The position numbers and the translations under genes are program-made. Shown piece after piece: positions 58,395 to 64,000 of a DNA stretch of 64,000 bases. The stretch is from NCBI RefSeq assembly GCF_963678185.1, contig NZ_OY782757.1, positions 1,623,001 to 1,687,000 on the forward strand, given 5' to 3'. The stretch comes from an uncultured Tolumonas sp. (lineage in GTDB: Bacteria > Pseudomonadota > Gammaproteobacteria > Enterobacterales > Aeromonadaceae). The notes under the pieces are model-generated. The model worked only from the letters and a program-made list of their open reading frames with translations, was not told where the DNA came from and did no database searches. How positions within the stretch are numbered: position 1 is the first letter of the stretch; the number at the start of each line of letters is the position of its first letter.

Positions 58395-59520
58395 GACGAC
58401 CACACTCGATTTGCAAAAGTTAGCTCACGATATCAAGCAATGGGGGCAAGAGCTAGGCTTTGATCAGGTCGGGATCACAGACTGCGATTTAACCAGTGAA
58501 GAGCCACAATTGGAAAGCTGGCTAGCACAGAATTATCATGGTGAAATGGAATATATGGCACGTTATGGCCTGATGCGTGCCCGCCCCGCCGAGCTACAAC
58601 CGGGTACTCGTTCCGTGATTTCTGTGCGGATGAATTATCTACCCCCGCTGGCGAAAATTGCCGAAGTGCTGGATAACCCAACACAAGGCTATATCAGCCG
58701 TTACGCGCTCGGGCGCGACTATCACAAAGTCTTACGCAATCGACTGAAACAACTCGGCGAACGCATTCAACACGCCACTGGTGATCTGCAATTTCGGCCA
58801 TTTGTCGACTCCGCCCCGATCATGGAACGCCCGCTGGCTGATAAGGCGGGTTTAGGCTGGACCGGCAAACACACCCTGCTGATCAACCACCACGCCGGTT
58901 CCTTTTTCTTTCTCGGCGAATTATTGATTGATTTAGCCTTACCAGTCGATGAGCCAACTCAGCCTTCTTGCGGAAACTGCAGTGCCTGCCTGCAGATCTG
59001 CCCAACAGGTGCGATTGTAGCCCCCTATCAGCTGGATGCTCGCCGCTGTATCTCTTATCTGACCATTGAGTTGAATGGCCCGATCCCGGAAGAGTTTCGT
59101 TCGCTGATTGGCAACCGTATTTATGGTTGTGATGATTGCCAATTGATTTGCCCGTGGAATCGTTATGCAGTTACTACTGCAGAGCACGACTTTTCCCCGC
59201 GACACGCATTACATACACCGGAACTGCTGACATTGTGGGCATGGGATGAAAAAACCTTTCTCAAAACTACTGAGGGCAGCCCGATCCACCGCATAGGTTT
59301 TGAAAAATGGCAACGCAATATTGCGGTGGCGCTCGGTAATGGCCCAGTCTCAGACGAGATTATTCAGGCATTACAAGCAAAACAGGACGAAGCCACCGAA
59401 CTGGTGCAGGAACATATCGACTGGGCTTTACAACAATTACAAACAAAACAAAAAGTTGATGATAAAAAACATGCACGGCTGATCCGTTGTATTTATAAAG
59501 GCTTATCAGAACATGCTTAA
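58393..59520 (+). CDS. queG: Epoxyqueuosine reductase QueG
   Basis: A 375-residue cobalamin and Fe-S enzyme for the last step of queuosine synthesis on tRNA. Two [4Fe-4S] motifs are visible: CGNCSACLQICPTGA and [29 protein letters not shown] aligns with the E. coli start. Divergent from nnr with overlapping start codons. Confidence 0.95.
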   Translation: MTTTLDLQKLAHDIKQWGQELGFDQVGITDCDLTSEEPQLESWLAQNYHGEMEYMARYGLMRARPAELQPGTRSVISVRMNYLPPLAKIAEVLDNPTQGYISRYALGRDYHKVLRNRLKQLGERIQHATGDLQFRPFVDSAPIMERPLADKAGLGWTGKHTLLINHHAGSFFFLGELLIDLALPVDEPTQPSCGNCSACLQICPTGAIVAPYQLDARRCISYLTIELNGPIPEEFRSLIGNRIYGCDDCQLICPWNRYAVTTAEHDFSPRHALHTPELLTLWAWDEKTFLKTTEGSPIHRIGFEKWQRNIAVALGNGPVSDEIIQALQAKQDEATELVQEHIDWALQQLQTKQKVDDKKHARLIRCIYKGLSEHA

Positions 59521-59529
59521 GGATGATGT

Positions 59530-60267
59530 ATGCGTATTTTAGGAGTCGATATTGGTGGTACTGGTATCAAGGCTGCTGTCGTTGACACACAAAGCGGCGA
59601 ACTCATCAGCGAACACAAACGCATTCCGACACCGCAACCCGCAACCCCAGAAAATATAGCCATTAGCCTGGCGCAAGTAGTTGCCGACTTCACATGGTCT
59701 GGGCCGATCGGCTGCGGTTTCCCCGCCACTGTGCATCATGGCGTCGCTTACAGTGCCAGTAATATTGATCCCAGCTGGATCAACACCGATGCACAAACTC
59801 TGTTTACCCAAGTAACCGGTCAACCATGTTTCGTCGTCAATGATGCTGATGCCGCCGGTATGGCCGAAATGCGTTTTGGTGCTGGGCAAAATAATCGTGG
59901 TGTCACTATTTTGCTAACGATCGGTACCGGAATTGGTTCAGCAGTATTTGTGAATGGTCAGCTACATCCCAATACAGAGCTGGGTCATGTACGTTTTGGC
60001 GATAGCATTGCTGAGCGTTATTGTGCTGAGTCGGTACGTATCAAGCTAAATTTAAGCTGGCAGGAATGGGGAACCCGATTTAATGAATATCTGAATCATC
60101 TGGAATTTGTCTTTAATCCCGATCGATTCATCATTGGCGGTGGCATTGCTGAACACATGGCGCAACTCCAGCCTTACCTGCACACCAAAGCGTTAGTACT
60201 ACCGGCTCGTAGTCTGAACCAAGCCGGGATTATTGGTGCAGCGCTCTTTGCAGAAAGCCAAATGTAG
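59530..60267 (+). CDS. ppgK: Polyphosphate glucokinase (ROK family)
   Basis: A 245-residue ROK kinase. DIGGTGIKAAVVD is the phosphate-binding loop. TPQPATPENIA, NDADAAGMAEMRFGAG, LTIGTGIGSAVFVNG and TELGH all match actinobacterial polyphosphate glucokinases, which use polyphosphate (or ATP) to make glucose-6-phosphate, rather than the longer ATP glucokinase Glk. It follows queG by nine bases and probably shares its transcript. The sugar and phosphoryl donor are assigned by similarity only. Confidence 0.85.
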   Translation: MRILGVDIGGTGIKAAVVDTQSGELISEHKRIPTPQPATPENIAISLAQVVADFTWSGPIGCGFPATVHHGVAYSASNIDPSWINTDAQTLFTQVTGQPCFVVNDADAAGMAEMRFGAGQNNRGVTILLTIGTGIGSAVFVNGQLHPNTELGHVRFGDSIAERYCAESVRIKLNLSWQEWGTRFNEYLNHLEFVFNPDRFIIGGGIAEHMAQLQPYLHTKALVLPARSLNQAGIIGAALFAESQM

Positions 60268-60275
60268 CCCATAAA

Positions 60276-60302
60276 AAAGCCTCGCAGTTCAGACGAGGCT
60301 TT
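60276..60302. terminator. Terminator between ppgK and the SPFH gene
   Basis: An 8-bp stem AAGCCTCG / CGAGGCTT with a 9-base loop lies between converging stops. The minus strand has a run of six T after it, the + strand TTTAATT. Confidence 0.82.
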
Positions 60303-60321
60303 AATTGGCGAACATGACTGA

Positions 60322-61233
60322 TTATTCACTCGCCGGTTTATTTTTTACATCAATAAATGGCACTGCGCTGTTTGGTAACATCGTTTGCGGTAGCGCGCCA
60401 TTCCAACGTTCCGCTTTGATCAGTTCAACTAAGTTCGGATTCTGCCGCAGAGCATCGCCTTTTGCTTTAATCGCTGAGGCTTCGGCTTCCCCTTTAATGC
60501 GGGTAGATTCCGCTTCGGCAGCGGCTTGCTGTTTAACACTCTCAGCATGCGCTTTCGCCTGCGTTACCGTGATTTCAGCCTGTACTTTTTCGCGGAGTGC
60601 ATTTTGCTGTAATTTTGCAACTTCCACTTCCGCTAACATGCGTTGTTCAACAGACTGCTCATACGCATCAGAAAAATCGATATTTTCCAACTGCACACTT
60701 TCAATCACGATCGGCCCTTGCAACACCTTAGCCACCGCATCATAAACATCGGTATTTAATTTAGCGCGATTTTGGATAGAGCTGGCAGCAGCGTAACTAC
60801 CAAAAATCGTTTTCACGGCCTGTGGCAGACGCGGCTGGATAATACGAGATTCCAGCGATGCCAATGAACCAAACTCAGCATAAATCTTCTGTAATTCTGT
60901 TTCTTGTGCATGCCAGTTAATCGAAACTTCCAGATTCGCTGGCTGTTGATCACGCGAATAGGCTGGTAGTTTGAAATGCGATACCTGCGTTTGCAAACTT
61001 AGTGTATGCGTGGTTTCAATTAACGGTAATTTGAGGTTAAAACCGGGTTCAGCAACACGCTGAAAAGCACCAAATCGTAAGACAATGCCACGTTCACCCT
61101 GGTCGACAGTGAAATACGAGTTCAGGATAGAAAAGACAATCAACACAACCACTAAAATTGCAACAATCGCTTTAGGGTGTGATTTTGGTGAAGCTTGATT
61201 TGGATTTGAAGGTACAGAAAAGAGATTACTCAT
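60322..61233 (-). CDS. Prohibitin/SPFH-domain membrane protein
   Basis: A 303-residue SPFH protein with one N-terminal helix (about residues 22-42), a prohibitin domain starting at YFTVDQGERGIVLRFG, and an Ala/Glu-rich coiled coil. It resembles HflC/HflK but belongs to neither; both true hflKC genes are 11 kb away. The start at 61233 has GGAGAG upstream; the ORF extends 27 codons further only because it runs into a tRNA gene. Function unknown; probably a membrane scaffold. Confidence 0.85.
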   Translation of the reverse strand: MSNLFSVPSNPNQASPKSHPKAIVAILVVVLIVFSILNSYFTVDQGERGIVLRFGAFQRVAEPGFNLKLPLIETTHTLSLQTQVSHFKLPAYSRDQQPANLEVSINWHAQETELQKIYAEFGSLASLESRIIQPRLPQAVKTIFGSYAAASSIQNRAKLNTDVYDAVAKVLQGPIVIESVQLENIDFSDAYEQSVEQRMLAEVEVAKLQQNALREKVQAEITVTQAKAHAESVKQQAAAEAESTRIKGEAEASAIKAKGDALRQNPNLVELIKAERWNGALPQTMLPNSAVPFIDVKNKPASE

Positions 61234-61269
61234 CACACACTCTCCACAGCAGAAGAGAAGACAAGCGAT

Positions 61270-61345
<76 letters not shown>

Positions 61346-61375
61346 GTCGCATGGTATTGAACTGATTCTAGATAT

Positions 61376-61451
<76 letters not shown>

Positions 61452-61478
61452 ATAACATCTGAATCATTTTTGAAAAAT

Positions 61479-61554
<76 letters not shown>

Positions 61555-61578
61555 GTCGCAATTTGTGAAGAGGTGATT

Positions 61579-61654
<76 letters not shown>

Positions 61655-61680
61655 AATCAGTGCTCTTGCACAGGGCCCGC

Positions 61681-61708
61681 ATTATAGGGGGCAAGACCTC
61701 AAATGCAA
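61681..61708 (-). promoter_or_regulatory. Promoter of the tRNA-Gly(GCC) cluster
   Basis: On the minus strand TTGCAT, a 16-base spacer and a perfect TATAAT, then a GC-rich discriminator GCGGGCCC typical of stringently controlled stable-RNA promoters. Confidence 0.82.
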
Positions 61709-61757
61709 GAGCTTTTTGAAAAACCACTACTAAATGCACATTTCGCGTTCAACGCGT

Positions 61758-62303
61758 TTAAATAGTAAACACTCGTTCACGATAGAACTGCATTTCCGCA
61801 ATCGATTCACGAATATCGTCCAATGCTTGATGGCTACCAGTTTTAGTAAATTGATCAAGAATTTCTGGTTTCCAGCGACGCACCAGCTCTTTAACTGTGC
61901 TGACATCAATATTACGGTAATGGAAATAACGCTCCAGCTCCGGCATATAACGCACCATGAAGCGGCGATCCTGACCGATACTGTTACCACACATTGGCGA
62001 TTGACGCTCTGGCACCCACTCTTTCATAAATTCAAGACACACGACGATCGCTTTCGCTTCGTCATATTCACTGGCACGAACACGCGCCACTAAACCTGAT
62101 TCACCATGAGTGCGGGTATTCCACTCATCCATGCCTGCCAGCACTTCATCAGATTGGTGAATAGCCAGCACCGGCCCTTCCGCCAATATATTCAACTCTT
62201 TATCCGTAACAATCATAGCTATTTCCAGAATACGGTCAGTTTCTGGTTCCAGACCGGTCATTTCCATGTCTAACCAGATCAGATTCTGTTCATTTTGGCT
62301 CAT
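61758..62303 (-). CDS. orn: Oligoribonuclease
   Basis: A 181-residue DEDDh exonuclease that degrades 2-5 nt RNAs, including pGpG from c-di-GMP breakdown. [19 protein letters not shown] holds the first acidic pair and [11 protein letters not shown] the conserved His and last Asp. Divergent from rsgA, the usual order. Confidence 0.97.
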   Translation of the reverse strand: MSQNEQNLIWLDMEMTGLEPETDRILEIAMIVTDKELNILAEGPVLAIHQSDEVLAGMDEWNTRTHGESGLVARVRASEYDEAKAIVVCLEFMKEWVPERQSPMCGNSIGQDRRFMVRYMPELERYFHYRNIDVSTVKELVRRWKPEILDQFTKTGSHQALDDIRESIAEMQFYRERVFTI

Positions 62304-62380
62304 CGTATGTCCTTGTTATCGGGAAAATCAGTAATCAGGTGTATCATAGCGACTTTCTCTATTATTGCGAAATTGACACT

Positions 62381-63415
62381 GTGGCGAAAAAACCAAAACT
62401 CAGTCATGGCCAGCAACGCCGGGTCAGTGCTAATCACCAAAAACGTTTGCAAAAACCACAAGCGGATATTGATGACAGCCTGTTAGGCCCGCCGCTGGAA
62501 GGACTGGTGATCAGTCGGTTCGGAAAACACGCCGATATTGAAGATAGCAACGGTGAAATTCATCGCTGTAACATGCGTCGCACCTTAGGCAGTCTGGTAA
62601 CCGGCGATCGCGTCGTTTGGCGCGCAGGCAGCGAAGCTTTGCAAGGGATCAGCGGTATCGTCGAAGCCGTTCATCCACGCCAGTCGGTACTGACCCGCCC
62701 CGATTTTTATGATGGGATCAAACCGGTTGCCGCCAATATCGATCAAATCGTCATTGTTTCTGCGGTGTTACCGGAGTTCTCGACCAATCTGGTGGATCGT
62801 TATCTAGTCGCTGCCGAACACGTTGAGATCCAACCTCTGTTAGTGCTGAATAAAATCGACCTGCTGGATGATGTCTCGCGCGAAAAACTGGAAAAGCAGT
62901 TAGATATTTATCGCAACCTCGGTTATCCGCTTCTGAATGTCAGCTGTGAAACTGAACATGGTCTGGATGAACTACAAGCACAGCTAAAAGATAAAATCAG
63001 CGTGTTTGTTGGGCAATCCGGTGTCGGTAAATCATCTTTGATCAATGCGTTAGATCCGCACGCAAAAGCGCTGACTGGGGAAATATCCGATCAATCCGGC
63101 TTAGGTCAACACACCACCACCACTGCCCGTCTGTATCATTTTGCGAATGGCGGTATGCTGATCGATTCCCCCGGCATCCGTGAGTTTTCGCTGTGGCATC
63201 TGGAAAATGATCGTGTCACCTGGTGTTTTAAAGAATTCCGCGATTATTTGGGCGGTTGTAAATTCCGAGACTGTAAACATGGTTCAGATCCGGGTTGTTT
63301 GATCCGGGCGGCGGTGGACGAAGGCAAAATTGCAGCGGAACGCTATCAAAACTATCACCGTATTCTGGAATCGATGCAGGATGCACGCAATATGCGGCAT
63401 GTCAGCCGCGAATAA
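62381..63415 (+). CDS. rsgA: Ribosome small-subunit GTPase RsgA
   Basis: A 344-residue circularly permuted GTPase for 30S maturation. The order is OB domain, then NKIDLLD (G4) before [12 protein letters not shown] (G1), and a C-terminal zinc finger C-x4-C-x-H-x7-C. I start at GTG 62381, where [14 protein letters not shown] aligns with E. coli; an ATG at 62339 would add 14 unrelated residues. No clear ribosome site is seen for either. Confidence 0.93.
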   Translation: MAKKPKLSHGQQRRVSANHQKRLQKPQADIDDSLLGPPLEGLVISRFGKHADIEDSNGEIHRCNMRRTLGSLVTGDRVVWRAGSEALQGISGIVEAVHPRQSVLTRPDFYDGIKPVAANIDQIVIVSAVLPEFSTNLVDRYLVAAEHVEIQPLLVLNKIDLLDDVSREKLEKQLDIYRNLGYPLLNVSCETEHGLDELQAQLKDKISVFVGQSGVGKSSLINALDPHAKALTGEISDQSGLGQHTTTTARLYHFANGGMLIDSPGIREFSLWHLENDRVTWCFKEFRDYLGGCKFRDCKHGSDPGCLIRAAVDEGKIAAERYQNYHRILESMQDARNMRHVSRE

Positions 63416-63486
63416 TTTTCACACTGACGATGAAGTGGCGTAGAATTCGCGCCCTTTATTTATTATTGATTTGTTTGAGGTTCACC

Positions 63487-64000
63487 ATGAAATTGCTGGA
63501 TGTGCTGAAAATAGCAGCCCAATATCTGTTACCAAAACATGCGGTGTCCCGACTGGTTGGTTATCTGGCAGCTGCAAAAGCCGGTGCCGTGACAACTTGG
63601 CTGATTAAGGCGTTTATTAAGCGTTTTAATATCAATATGAGCGAAGCCGAGTTTGAAGATCCGGCGCATTACAAAACTTTTAATGCCTTTTTTACCCGCA
63701 AATTAAAAGATGGTCTGCGCCCTATCGTCGCTGCTCCTGACGCGGTTGCATTACCTGTCGATGGTTGTATTAGCCAGTTGGGTGACATTCAATACGGTCG
63801 TATCATTCAAGCTAAACGCCATGATTTCAGTGCCCGCGAACTGCTGGGCGGCGATGACGATTTATCCGATCAGTTTCAGAACGGCAAATTTGCCACTATC
63901 TATCTGTCACCCCGCGACTATCACCGCATTCATATGCCGCTGGATGGTGAATTACAGAGCATGGTGTATATCCCCGGCGATCTGTTTTCGGTCAATCCAC
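63487..64000 (+). CDS. psd: Phosphatidylserine decarboxylase proenzyme, N-terminal part
   Basis: The first 171 codons of psd run off the right edge. FNAFFTRKLKDGLRP, LPVDGCISQLGDI and SPRDYHRIHMPLDG match the bacterial enzyme that makes phosphatidylethanolamine. The self-cleavage site (LGST-type) lies beyond the window. It follows rsgA by 71 bases, with GAGG ten bases before the ATG. Confidence 0.95.
   Translation, partial: MKLLDVLKIAAQYLLPKHAVSRLVGYLAAAKAGAVTTWLIKAFIKRFNINMSEAEFEDPAHYKTFNAFFTRKLKDGLRPIVAAPDAVALPVDGCISQLGDIQYGRIIQAKRHDFSARELLGGDDDLSDQFQNGKFATIYLSPRDYHRIHMPLDGELQSMVYIPGDLFSVNP

Overview
The window looks like chromosome of a gammaproteobacterium, most likely in or near Aeromonadaceae (Tolumonas-like). 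That placement is inferred from near-enteric protein sequences and from the gene order psd-rsgA-orn / queG-nnr-tsaE-amiB-mutL-miaA-hfq-hflXKC-purA; it was not checked by a search. Positions 1-22.2 kb are AT-rich accessory DNA. Positions 22.2-64 kb are denser, less AT-rich core chromosome. A tRNA-Gly(TCC) gene marks the junction, with an integrase, a small excisionase-like gene, an operator array and a Cro/CI-like regulator beside it.

Accessory part. It opens with the end of a glycerol/propanediol facilitator, a PhyH-type dioxygenase and the phosphatase YigL. An unannotated 55-codon ORF at 2557-2724 follows, and its core matches the small protein SgrT. The glucose-phosphate stress activator SgrR is divergent from it. 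An AraC regulator, acetate kinase, an FMN reductase, YbiU (a 2-oxoglutarate/Fe dioxygenase fold), PtsG (the glucose PTS permease), a YciT-type DeoR regulator, and the glycyl radical enzyme YbiW with its activase YbiY come next. SgrR, SgrT, YigL and PtsG are all parts of one enterobacterial response to sugar-phosphate stress but are scattered in E. coli; here they lie within 10 kb. YbiW/YbiY/YbiU are the E. coli ybi cluster, whose radical enzyme is reported to open 1,5-anhydroglucitol-6-phosphate. The region therefore reads as a sugar uptake, sugar-phosphate detoxification and anaerobic catabolism cluster. A perfect FNR-type box lies ahead of ybiYW. Further left of the tRNA are an operon of TPR, DUF4037 nucleotidyltransferase-like and DUF4125 genes, a decayed IS5-type transposase, and the integration module.

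Core part. In order: siaABCD (surface/aggregation signalling to c-di-GMP), tRNA-Gly(CCC), rapA, rluA, a secreted DUF3530 protein, djlA, murU-amgK (MurNAc recycling), lptD-surA-pdxA-rsmA-apaG-apaH (outer-membrane biogenesis and housekeeping), folA, yjjPB, an FUSC transporter, obgE-rpmA-rplU divergent from ispB, purA, and the long minus-strand block nnr-tsaE-amiB-mutL-miaA-hfq-hflX-hflK-hflC. After this come divergent queG and a polyphosphate glucokinase, an SPFH protein, four tandem tRNA-Gly(GCC) genes, orn, rsgA and the start of psd.

Main points for a second look: the SgrR/SgrT/YigL/PtsG cluster with its candidate operators and conserved ptsG target site; the ybi glycyl-radical locus joined to ptsG and a DeoR regulator; the uncharacterised TPR-DUF4037-DUF4125 operon; and 20-bp iterons upstream of ptsG. 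All similarity statements come from memory of family sequences, not from database runs.
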